Shown here one piece after another: positions 22,901-31,899 of a stretch of 64,000 nt of DNA. A program made the translations under genes and the position numbers. The notes under the pieces are model-generated. The model made no database searches, was not told the DNA's origin, and saw nothing but the letters and a program-made list of their open reading frames with translations. The DNA lies in assembly GCA_051294375.1 (NCBI GenBank), contig CM119271.1, forward strand, positions 738,721-802,720. The letters run 5' to 3'. The number at the start of each line of letters is the position of its first letter. Within the stretch, counting starts at the first letter, position 1. Source of the DNA: Paraspadella gotoi (Eukaryota; Chaetognatha).

Positions 22901-25120
22901 TTATGTCAAGGGATCATAGATATTTTCGTGAGACAGCGACGGACAATTGGTTTTTTGCATATAGGTTCGGGGTAGTCGGTAGTTTTTTTCGCTTTACATT
23001 TAATTTGCCTTTGCATTACATAGTTGTCATTTTCGGACAGTTATCAACTCTGTTGGTTTCAGCTAAAGAATAAAATCAATAAATGGCGGTGACATACTCG
23101 CGCTCTTCGTCGAGACAATTTAGGTCGGGGTGAGTGCAAAGGGGCGAACCGTAGCTTATTTAGTATAAATGCTAGACCGCAGCGACCTAAACCTTTATCT
23201 TACAGATTCAAACGCTGAACCTACGTAAAAGTTTCATGAAAGTTTTAATCTGTTTCACGTCACCTACCTCGTTAATCTTTCCTCCCTACCTTCACCTTCA
23301 ATAGGCCATTGCATCCGCTACATGTACAAAGTGACTCTGGGCATCCAATGCTTCGGCAGCAGCGCCACTCGTCACATGCGACTGCCCTTCCGAGTCCTTA
23401 CATTGGAAGGCCTCCAGGAGAACATGCGCTCGCTCCACGACTCGGCCTCCGACGAGGATGAGGAGAAGATAACGCCCACTTCCAACCCTTTCCTCATGAA
23501 TATCTCGCCCAAGGTGAGTTAGATCTTTTTACTCTCTACTGATCCAAGGAAAATGACCTGAATGAAAGGCCCCTAATTTGTTCGTCCGGTATAAAGAGAC
23601 TTTCACCAACGGCTTGTTAATTAATTGACGACCAAATCTGTTATAAAATATAAACTTGAGACAAAATAAGTTTTTTTATTGGCAACAAAGATAAAAATAA
23701 ACAATCGTTGTTTTGTTTATTTTGTCTCTAATCTCAAACACAATGAATCGAAAGTAAATTTTACACAATGCCCACCAAAATATAAACTGTAATTAATTTT
23801 ATAGGTGGAAGTCTTGGAGACGGCGAATCGCATCCTGACTTCGATCACCGCTCGTCGCTCCCCTAACTCTTACAACATTTCTCACACTAATGGAGGAAAG
23901 GTGAGACTCGAATCGTTCGTTAAACGAGGCAGGAAATATAGGGGGTCACTGGATAACATTTTTATATCGTATTGACCAGGTTGGAAAGTTCACCCTGTTG
24001 AAGCACGCTTTCAAACTCGGCGAAGACATCGTGGGCCTCTTTGACATGACAGACGCGACGGTCACGTGTGTTCAGTATCTCGTGTCGCTTCAATGCGAGG
24101 AGGAGCCGTCACAGGACATACTCTTGGAGGGTGTGTGCTCATCGGCACACTTGCAAGGTTGGTGTGAGAGTGGACTGTTAGTGAGGCTTTTTAATCGTTT
24201 TGTCGAAGTGTTTTTGTTGTTTGACCAATCTTGGTTTCCGGAACTTCGGACCCGGTTGCTACGGACTTGCTACCGGTTGCTCTTTTGCACTCTTTTGCAA
24301 AGCCCGTTTCGACATTCTGAGATGTGCACTGTGCATTCTGAGATGTGCACTGTGTTTTCTGAGATGTGCATTGTGCAGTGATATTACGTCACTACAGTTT
24401 CCTCATCCCCCACTTCCCACCTAACCCTCAACCCAGTCTCCACCCACGCCCGTCAACGTCTCTTCTGTCTCCACGTCGCCTCCTCCTCCGTCTCTCTCCC
24501 CATCCCCCTCCACGCCACGCCCACCTTCGTCTCCGACTCAGTCTGCCTCCGTTGGAAGCTCCACTTCGAATTCGTGACGGCGCCGACGTCGCCGCCGGAC
24601 GAGGCCTTTCCGGCCAACGAGGATGGCGCCGTCGTGGAGAATTGGGTCCTGCCCGCTAAACTGCAGGTGGAGACGATGGTGAGTTTCCAGAAGACGGCTG
24701 CGGTTGGGGGGGGGGAGGAGAGGAAGGGTGGTGATTTGGTGTTTCGATGTAAATCTCGATGGGAAAGTTAAGATGAAGCAAAAACGAAAAAGGTTTTTAT
24801 TGAATTGATTTAATAAATATGAGAGAAGATTTAATTTATTTATCAATCGGAAATATTAGTTACTAGATTTGCCATATGTACTTATGAGTTTATGAAAAAG
24901 GGATTCCTTTAATGATAAATATTTGTTAATGAATTGACGCGCACCGTCGATCCGCTGAAACGATCGGTATGACGCCGATCACTCCGCCGCTTCAACGTCG
25001 ATCCTCTTTCCCTTTCGCTCGCAGGTCTGGGATCTGCCCATCAAAATCTACCCGACGGATCCGATCCAGGTCATGGGGGCCTCCTCCGTCGTCTCGTCCA
25101 AACTCTTGGCTATTCGTTAA
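13351..25120 (+). CDS. RGP1: RGP1, subunit of the RIC1-RGP1 RAB6A exchange factor
   Basis: With RIC1 this protein forms the guanine-nucleotide exchange factor that activates RAB6A in retrograde Golgi traffic. Proposed exons: 13351-13879, 23305-23513, 23805-23900, 23980-24130, 24437-24678 and 25025-25120; 440 residues, every phase consistent (mammalian RGP1 about 390). The arrestin-like fold segments match: LPRGAVYLAGEEVRCIVSLTN at the start, PPTFKG/HCIRYMYKVTLG across intron 1, KLGEDIVGLFDMTDATVTCVQY, THARQRLFCLH, SLPIPLHATPTF, KLHFEFVT and VWDLPIKIYPTDP near the end. An extra Ser/Pro/Asp-rich insert (about residues 35-78) explains the greater length. Intron 1 is 9.4 kb and contains another same-strand gene; the other introns are 79-346 bp. 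The donor of exon 4 (gtgtgt) is weak. The spacer to the previous stop is 313 bp. Confidence 0.93.
13891..13940 (+). repeat. (GA)n microsatellite in RGP1 intron 1
   Basis: Nearly pure GA dinucleotide run just downstream of the RGP1 exon 1 donor, ending in gcgcgcac. Open frames across it are repeat artefacts. Confidence 0.9.
14234..22347 (+). CDS. Nested gene: tandem RRM-like repeat protein of unknown family
   Basis: I do not recognise this protein. Exons found: 14234-14267, 14332-14522, 14810-15028, 15111-15233, 15305-15481, 16787-16938, 17012-17100, 21970-22094 and a tentative terminal exon 22300-22347. The first eight sum to 370 codons with perfect phase agreement at every junction, which is strong evidence of a real spliced gene. 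The protein has four units of about 70-90 residues: a FAFHRQLKF-type strand, a helix, an AGGTV turn, a strand (VYRL), then WTFVEYPSTEEAEAAF, then RTNELERAL. The order and the WTFVEY...EEA..AF block resemble an RRM (RNP1 strand plus second helix). The RNP aromatics are atypical, so RNA binding is an inference. The gene lies entirely in RGP1 intron 1 on the same strand. Intron 7 is 4.9 kb of repeats. The 3' end is uncertain because a fifth unit downstream is broken. Confidence 0.7.
14640..14805 (+). repeat. Pyrimidine-rich minisatellite in nested-gene intron 2
   Basis: About three imperfect copies of a 45-50 bp unit based on cctctctttccttcattcc + ttgttttatt. It lies directly upstream of an acceptor, so it also supplies the polypyrimidine tract. 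It is translated as a hydrophobic open frame, which I regard as chance. Confidence 0.75.
15482..16786 (+). other. Nested-gene intron 5, low-complexity
   Basis: Contains a fragment related to repeat Q (about 15500-15780: 'gtcgtcgttggcgtt', 'aagctgaaaatttatata'), pyrimidine tracts around 15800-15880 and a CTG/CTGCTT trinucleotide-rich patch at 15950-16080. No exon recognised in it. Confidence 0.5.
17200..17515 (+). repeat. Dispersed repeat 'Q', partial copy
   Basis: Shares ordered blocks with 56220-56760: 'gccagacgggtgaatgcccg' against 'gccatacgggcttaagccc', 'gttgtcgttgttatcacgctgttttaata' against 'gtcgtcgtcacgcttttttacta', and 'gatcttttaaattgttatgtttcatattcctac'. Family members therefore sit in introns of two different genes. 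Near its end is one arm of an inverted repeat whose other arm is at 21322-21346. Confidence 0.55.
17580..18208 (+). repeat. AT-rich dispersed element 'M', copy 1
   Basis: About 630 bp from 'agagccaaacttcgtcaatg' to 'tttggtcggct...cgctag'. Near-identical copies are at 36823-37430 (+) and 30900-31535 (-), and rearranged parts at 28430-28520, 28780-29170 and 29510-29790. An internal (ATC)n run ending in ccgatgat is shared. No ORF. Length, AT content and copy number suggest a nonautonomous DNA transposon, but I see no clear terminal inverted repeats. Confidence 0.7.
18231..20624 (-). mobile_element. TTAA-flanked inverted-repeat element 'T', long copy
   Basis: About 2.4 kb bounded by TTAA on both sides (18227-18230 and 20625-20628). 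Ends read GGGAACCCAGTGATC at the left and, in reverse, GGGGACCCGTGATAAAA at the right. Both ends match the two ends of the smaller copy at 49316-50197, but in swapped order, so this copy is inverted relative to it. The interior is low-complexity and holds a degraded hammerhead element (about 19440-19620). TTAA duplications are typical of piggyBac- and Kolobok-type elements; no transposase is present. Confidence 0.6.
18511..19250 (+). repeat. (ACGACGAAA)-type simple repeats around a GA/CT hairpin
   Basis: Two tracts of imperfect cga/aac/gac trinucleotide repeats (18511-18800 and 19020-19250) flank a GA-rich run (18845-18885) followed by a CT-rich run (18925-18965). The two runs are complementary. 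The long Lys/Arg/Thr-rich or Ser/Phe-rich open frames here are by-products of the repeat. Confidence 0.8.
20985..21150 (+). repeat. Degenerate telomere-like (CCCTAA-related) tract
   Basis: About a dozen imperfect units of aacttacccct / taaccctaactt. The units resemble TTAGGG-type repeats (CCCTAA strand) with insertions, in an interstitial position inside an intron. It could equally be an unrelated minisatellite. Confidence 0.55.
21391..21915 (+). repeat. Repeat 'Q' tail with ATGAATGATTATCATCGCATCA tandem array, copy 1
   Basis: Starts with 'cagctctgcagcgcctatccagct', then a T-rich stretch, then about ten imperfect units of roughly 20 bp (atcatcgcatcaatgaatga), and ends with 'ttcttttttttcggattttttt...taacgtctggcgagatca'. 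The same succession occurs at 56780-57370. In both cases the element ends about 50 bp before a splice acceptor. Confidence 0.7.
22320..22646 (+). pseudogene. Broken fifth RRM-like unit downstream of the nested gene
   Basis: GC-rich, coding-like DNA after the last phase-consistent exon. One frame from 22302 reads VIKRSQTVDLEIFRSVF, resembling the first half of a repeat unit. At about 22515 another segment reads LVHLEFPSLEDAIRGFIRF, resembling the WTFLEF second half. The join from exon 8 (phase 0) runs instead into the frame that stops at 22345-22347, and a TGA lies directly before the second half. Either this unit has decayed, leaving a shortened protein, or an assembly indel hides the true frame. 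Confidence 0.5.
24317..24377 (+). repeat. 21-bp minisatellite in RGP1 intron 4
   Basis: Three tandem copies of ttctgagatgtgcactgtg with small changes, immediately upstream of the pyrimidine tract of RGP1 exon 5. Confidence 0.8.
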
Positions 25121-26661
25121 AAACAAAGGCCAGCCCGCTATCGATTTACTGACTACGTCGAGATTTGATTATAAAATATTTATGTAAACTTAAGAAAAAT
25201 TCGCACGTTTAAGTTTTTTCAACAATTTTATATTTTAAAATTTTTTTTTTTAAATTTCGTTCTGTGCAAAAAAAAAACTCTTAAAAACTTATGAATGATA
25301 AATATAGATTTTGAAATGAGAAAACCATATGTGTAAGTTAAAAGAAAATCGATCCAGGCATTCAAGAGTGATAGCTCCCGAAAGATAAGTGGTCAAAAAC
25401 ATTCGTCATTTGAGTCGCTTCCACATTTTTGAAAATCTGCTAAAAACCGAAAATATTTATGGGCATTGTATTTATGTTTTTAAAAAAATTGTGAATGGGA
25501 AATAAGAATTTTTTGAAAAAGAAATCTATTTGTATAACTTAAAAAAAATTGGTTCAGTCATTCCAGAGCTACAGCACCTTAAACACGAGGTTAAAAATAC
25601 CTTCATTTTTTTCTGCTCTAACAATCTGTTTGAGTACTTAGTAATTGTAACTGAGTAGTTACTTTTAAAAAATCACTGCTTAGTAACGTATAGCCATGGA
25701 TTAACCAAATTTACATTAATTGTTCCTTTTTCCATAAATATTCACTGAATCTAACTTGATTTATTTTCATAATGCTTTTGGGTGTCCTCTTTTTTTTGCA
25801 CAGGACTGTAGATGACCATCTGAAACCCGCCGCTATAAAATATTCACCAAACCAAAACGAAGATATTTTAAAATTTTTGATAGAGATATTTAAAGACATT
25901 TTATGTATAAATATCATGTCCCTCGGTTTACGTTTACTTAAACAATGAGAGGTAAAAGTTGGCTTGGAAAATGATCTCTCCTCTCAATAGCTTAATATTT
26001 GTGCGTGAAAAATTTTAGATCCACTTTAAGGACTATTTATAAAAACTTGTAATTTAAAAAAAAAATTTTGCCCTCAGTTTTTCATCTTTGACTCATATCC
26101 AAAAAGCAAGAATTATTCCATTAATTAATCAATAAGTCTCTCAATCTAGGTGTCCAATCAAAGACCAAGCTGAATCTTGAATTGATTTTATTCTATTATT
26201 TTTTTATTTTTGATTCGAATCAGTTTTAAAAACAATAAAAGTCAGCTTTCAATTTCTCGAGTAAGATAAAACTGACTTATGGCACAAAAGTAGTAATTTC
26301 ATCATTTTCCCGTCATTTTTATGCAGATATTTTTGTTATCTACTAAAAGCTAAGATCAAGTAGATTCTGAATATGTTGTTGGTTTTAATCTACAATGTAG
26401 ATGTTGAATGTAGATTCTACATTCAACATCTACATTCAACTGTTCTCTCGTAATAACGGCGCGAATATAGTCCAGAAAGAGCTCGAAAACGTATAAGAGG
26501 CGGAGAGTGAGAAAATCTGCACTTTCTGCACCAAGCATAGCGAGAGAGAGCGAGAGAGAAAGAGAGAGAGAGAAAGTCGATTGAAAAGCGGAGACGACAT
26601 TTCGTTCAACGAGCTGCTTTTGCTGACCAATCCTGGTTTTTAACTATGAGTATTCAAGGCG

Positions 26662-26725
<64 letters not shown>

Positions 26726-27227
26726 GCGGATGTCCAAACCGGAGGCTGAACTCCGCTCGGCGCAGAAAGTGTATTGACCAGAAAATGGCCATTTACTGTT
26801 GAGGGGAAGAGCCCTTTGGCCTCGTGGGTAAGTCGCGGTTGAACGAGGGACCACGAGGTGAAAACTCCCAATGTTTTTTAATTAAAAACGCCATTTTTAT
26901 TATTTATAACTTTGTCAAATTTTGTTAAATTCACTAAAATTTTTATAATTTGTCATATTTCATTTTCACGCGCTCTCTTCCGACTTGAAATGATTTTTTT
27001 TTCCCTTCCTTAACGACTTTCGCCTCGATTCGTCCTGCGAAAAAATAAAGAGCCTCCGATGTAGTTGTCTCTCACCGGCGCGCCCGGCCTTGTCGGCGCT
27101 GCAAAGCATAACACCTTCCCTCCCCTTTCATACTAAGTGGCAATAACGACGATGGCTAAAAATTGGTGGTTCGCTTCGCAACCAAAGCCGCTCGTCTTCT
27201 TTTATTCCCTGCTAGTTGTCTCGCTGG

Positions 27228-27281
<54 letters not shown>

Positions 27282-27986
27282 GCCTGCTGCCATTCGACAC
27301 TTGGAAGCCTCCGCACGTAATAATCCGTGGCATATATATTCCTCACATTCTCGTTCATCGCATTAAAACCTCTTTCCTTCGCTTCCCGCATCGGTTGCGC
27401 GGTTTTTCTTGGCTTTTCTTACATTTCTTATTTTTTTCATTGTTGTATAAAACAACTGGAACCCGGACATTTTTTCTCGCGTGCAAAGAAACAGCGAACC
27501 TTCATTGTAAACCTGAAAAGCATCGAGAGTCGAGAATCATTTTCATACATCTCTCTCTCTCTCTCTGGCTCGCTCGCTGAACCGTTTAGCAGAATGCAGG
27601 ATCTCTGTCGATCAGAGAGCCCAGCTCGTGCCCTCTTCCTGCCCTCTTCCTGAATCCGTTGGGATACATCGCTATGTACGTTTAAAAATTTTGCCAAATT
27701 CTTTAGAATCGTTTTATTTTTATTTATTTTTTTTCATTTTCAATTGTATTCGATTATTATTTGGAAGGAAAAAAGTTTGATTTTGCTTTTAAATACAGTA
27801 GGTTTTTGTTTGAAGATTTATTACTATTTAACACAAGGAAAACGGTGTGGCCGTTGCAGGAATCGGCGTTATATCTCGGCTTTCAACTATCCGGGCTCTC
27901 TCTCTCTATTTCCCTCTCTCTTTCTCTCTCGCTGCTTCTCTCTCTCCCTTCGGCTTGGCGTCTGCCTGTTTCTCATTTTCTGTGGC

Positions 27987-28057
<71 letters not shown>

Positions 28058-28390
28058 GCGCCTCTGCCGCTTTGTTCTCCCTCCTGCCTCACTGCCTCTC
28101 TCTCTCTCTCTGCTGCCCACAAACATCCGAGGATTTTTACAAAAATAAAAAAACCTTTATTGCGTTTAACTTTTATAATTTTACTTTACGTTTGCTCCGC
28201 TGAATTCTGTCCCACATTTTATATTGGTTAACAAAAATCCTAGACTCGTCGAAAATATTAAATGTTGGTTTTAAAAATCTGAAGTACATGGTGACAATTT
28301 TACAAGCGCCGGTAAAAAAACTGTCATTTGCAAACCAGTAGTTATTTCATTGATTTTAAAAATTAGTTGAGTAGAAAATATTAAAATCAT
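25121..28390. other. RGP1 downstream intergenic DNA with microsatellites
   Basis: No gene recognised. It contains a (GA)n run at 26664-26724, (CT)n runs at 27233-27279 and 27991-28055, and shorter CT runs at 27895-27950 and 28095-28111. Between 26430 and 28240 the sequence is less AT-rich and not obviously repetitive, so a noncoding transcript or distal 5'UTR exon is possible. Long Leu/Ser open frames here come from CT repeats. Confidence 0.5.
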
Positions 28391-29800
28391 TTGTTGAAAT
28401 TTTATATTGATCAGTTAAGATATGCCTTACCTAGCGGTAGCCGACCAAATTCAAATTTTGATGGGAACAGAAATAAACAAATCCATTATTGGTATTAGTT
28501 ATTGTGTTAAAATATTTTGGGTAACTTTACAATTCGACGTTCGCAACCTACTTTAGGTACCAGCGGTCGGTGCTTTGTTAATCAATTTAATTTTGTTTTC
28601 CCTCTAGCGTCGAGTCTTAGTTTGCACAGTAATATCCAATTTTTTTAATAAATAATAATTGTTCTAAATTTATTTTAATTGATATTTTTATATATTATGC
28701 TCAATCGAAAATTGACATTTTTAAAAAATTAAAAAAATTTTAAAATTTTTTTAAAAAAAATTTAATATTACTCCATATTCCATATATAAATTTTTTAATA
28801 TTTATTTATTTATAAATAGGAAAGGCTAAAAATTATTTTAGGATTTTTTTATTTTTAAGATAAGATTCAGGTAGCTTGCAAAAAGTTGTCTACACAAAGT
28901 ATAATTCTTTTTTCGATATTTTGATCATAAGTGGGTGACAAATATGAAAAACTATTTATAATCATCATCATCATCAACTTTCGATAATTTGATTACTTTT
29001 TCTTAATTTTGACCAAGAAAACAAACAATTTTGAAAGTTGTAATTATACTTTTTATTTAACTTTTTATGCTCTATCAGAATTCATCAAAAAAAGTTAAGA
29101 TTGATTAAAACAAATTTTTATCATTATATAGTAATATTGTAATTTTGATAGCAACAATAAAAGCATTAAAATTGAACTTTTTTTAAAAATTCTTTTTTTA
29201 CCTGAAAATAGTCTTCAAGACTAAAGTTTTGAATTTAATTTCATAGTATATTTCTAATATAAGCCTTCATCAGCGCGAAAAGAATTGATTTGTGAAACAA
29301 ATATTTTTACAGACTCTCTTCAAATATTGTAAAAATATTTGTTTCACTAATAAAATTCGTTTTTGCGCTTATGAAGGCTTACATTGAAGCCGGAATATGT
29401 CCGAAATTTATATTTATAAATAAAACTCGTTGTATATAAACAATTCATTTTTTACTTTAAACAAATAACTAAAATGAAAGTAAAATAAATAATATTTATT
29501 AAAAATTTAAAAAAATTACTAAAATCATCGGATGAAAATGATGATTTTTTAAGGTTTTTTAACTAACTGATCATGAAAATATTAAAAAAAGAATTATACT
29601 TTATGAAACAACTTTTCATAAGTTATCTGAATCTGCTTTTAAAAATTCAAAATTCAAAAAAAAAAATTTTATTATTTTTATCTATAAATAAATATTAAAA
29701 AATTACTTATTAGTGTTTCTAGCCATTTTAAAAAAAATTTGGTCCATTTAACTTTTAGCACTTTTTTAAACAAAGTATTTATTAAGATATTAACAATATT
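28390..29800. repeat. Composite of element M fragments in opposite orientations around hammerhead relics
   Basis: Left part (28430-29170) carries pieces of element M, the longer one in forward orientation; right part (29510-29790) carries M in reverse. The centre (29255-29430) has two hammerhead-like relics facing opposite ways: 'ttcatcagcgcg' (minus-strand CTGATGA, 29269-29275) and 'atgaaggcttacattgaagccggaatatgtcc' (plus strand, 29366-29397). Both ribozymes are mutated (CTTATGA, GGAAT). Confidence 0.55.
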
Positions 29801-30129
29801 AATATGTTCAGAAAGAACTTATGAAGAAAGAAACATTCTTTGAAATATTATACCACTTCATTGATAGGGAAGCCAGGTACTCTGGGAGTGAATAAATGAG
29901 ACTGTGAGAGAGTCTTGATTGAAAGCTTACAGGGACCTGCTATGTCATTATCTTGTAAGAGTGATGGAGGCCTTAAACCACCAAAGCCTGTCCAAAGTCA
30001 GGGTCAAGATAGCTTATTTATTAAATGAATGGATAATTTTTATATTGGTTGTACCAATTTCATATGAAGAGAATGATATACTTTAAAGTGTTAAAAGTGA
30101 ATAATCTAAAATTTAAAATATTTTTTTAA

Positions 30130-30775
30130 AATATATGACCTAGTAAAGATCGAGCGCGGAATTTCTCTTGAATTACAAAAATGTAAATAATATTACCGGC
30201 CTAAAATTCCATTCCCTTTTATTTTCATAACAAGTAGTTCTTATAAAAGGCATTGTAATTTTATTTCTTCACGCATTCCTCCGATGTTATACTAAAAATA
30301 AACTCCCATTCATTTTCTTTTGGTGTCGAATTCTTATTACTTTAAATTCAGTACTCCACTTGGTGGCAGCGGTGGGATTCGAACCCTCGCCTCCGAAGAG
30401 ACTAGATCTAAAATTGTTAGCTTATGAAATTTTTTTTTGAAAGAGTGAGAAATTAAAATTTGAAACTGCTCCTTTTATATATTCGCGTATTCATTGGCCG
30501 GTAAATTTAAAGTATTATTTTGGCTAAAAGTTTTATTTTTTAACCCTGAGTAATTTATAGTATCATTTTAAGAATATTATTTTGTCTTTTGAAATTCTAG
30601 TAGCATGGCCGAGTAAAGATCGAGCGCGGAATTTCTCTTTAATTACAAAAATGTAAATAATATTCCCTACCTAAAATTCCATTCCCTTTTATTCTCATAA
30701 GTAGTTCTTATAAAAGGCATTCTAATTTTATTTCTTCACGCATTCCTCCGATGTTATATTGATTATATTTATTTA
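30130..30775 (+). mobile_element. Possible miniature LTR retroelement (TRIM-like) with tRNA-Leu primer site
   Basis: A direct repeat of about 165 bp ('gtaaagatcgagcgcggaatttctc' to 'cgcattcctccgatgttata') occurs at 30143-30293 and 30609-30767. After the first copy, at 30361, the sequence TGGTGGCAGCGGTGGGATTC begins: this is the complement of a mature tRNA-Leu 3' end including CCA, and the match continues through the T arm and variable arm to about 30413. This layout (repeat, primer-binding site, repeat, no coding) is that of a TRIM. The second repeat ends earlier than the first, so it would be truncated. Confidence 0.45.
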
Positions 30776-30899
30776 TTTTTAAATCTATTGATATATTTGT
30801 GCTCGATTTGGTCTTTCTTATGCAATATGCATGAACAAACTTAAAAGTAGGGTATTTATTATAAAAGCTTAACTGAAAGCTGTTTGAAAGTACTATACA

Positions 30900-31535
30900 A
30901 CTAGCGGTAACCGACCAAATTAAAATTTTAATGGGAACAGTGTAGTGGGGTATGAAATACTACCACTACAACAGCATTAAACAAATCCATTATCAGTATT
31001 AGTTATTGTGTTAAAATATTTTTTTTCAAAAATGTTCCGAACCATGAGTAATTCGTTAATTAAAATTATTATATTGCTATATAATGTCAAAAATTTTTTT
31101 TAGATATTTTAAGTTTTTTTAATTGATTCTGATAGAGCTCAAACAGTTAAACAAAAAATGTAATTATAACTTTTTAAAATTTTGATTTTTTTTATTAAAA
31201 ATTAGCAAAAACTATTAAAATCATCGGATGATGATGATGATGATTTTTTTAGGTTTTTCCCAATTCTGACCCACTTATCATCAAAATATTGAAAAAAGAA
31301 TTATACTTTGTGTAGACAACTTTTAATAAGCTATCTGAATCTGCTTTTAAAAATACAAAATACATTTCCTATCTATAAATAAATATTAAAAAATTAATTA
31401 CTAGTGCTTCTAGCCATTTTAGAAAATTTTGGTCCATTGAAAGTTTTCTCAGAAATGTATGAAGTTTCATTTGGGAAGGTTCCCAAATCAAACTTCTGAC
31501 CCACCCCATTGGCAAAGTTTGGCTCTAATACTACT
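30900..31535 (-). repeat. AT-rich dispersed element 'M', copy 3 (reverse)
   Basis: Reverse-orientation match to 17580-18208 over its whole length, from 'ctagcggtaaccgaccaaatt' to 'cccaccccattggcaaagtttggctcta'. It has a small insertion near 30940 (tagtggggtatgaaatacta) next to the 'gggaacag' block. Confidence 0.7.
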
Positions 31536-31899
31536 TATTAAAGTTGTTATTTTGTTATTTTAATTAAAAAATATAAGTGTGCGCGTGTAAAACGCGAAAT
31601 CTGATTAACGACACTGTGATAATCAGTTAAAGCACTAAAAGTTGTACAAGAAACTTCACAGTGTGGCTAAAATTTTCGGTTGTATGGTTAAAAAAAAAAC
31701 ATACACTTAAATTGATATTTAACATTGAAAAAATCTTCTTATACCGGCGCTTGTAAAATTGTCGCCATGTATAATACTTGAAATTATTTCTGCTGAAGGG
31801 AACAAGAAAAGAACGTGCGAATTTTCTTTCTTTATTTGAAAACCACATTATATAAATTGTTACCTTTACTTCTGCTTATAAATCTTATTGTTATATATT

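Noticed and set aside
27137-28231. Leu/Ser-rich open frames up to 156 codons
   Set aside because: Built on CT microsatellites, with hydrophobic low-complexity content and no family resemblance.
30361-30413. Functional tRNA-Leu gene on the minus strand
   Set aside because: Only a 3' half including CCA is present; no matching 5' half on the same strand.
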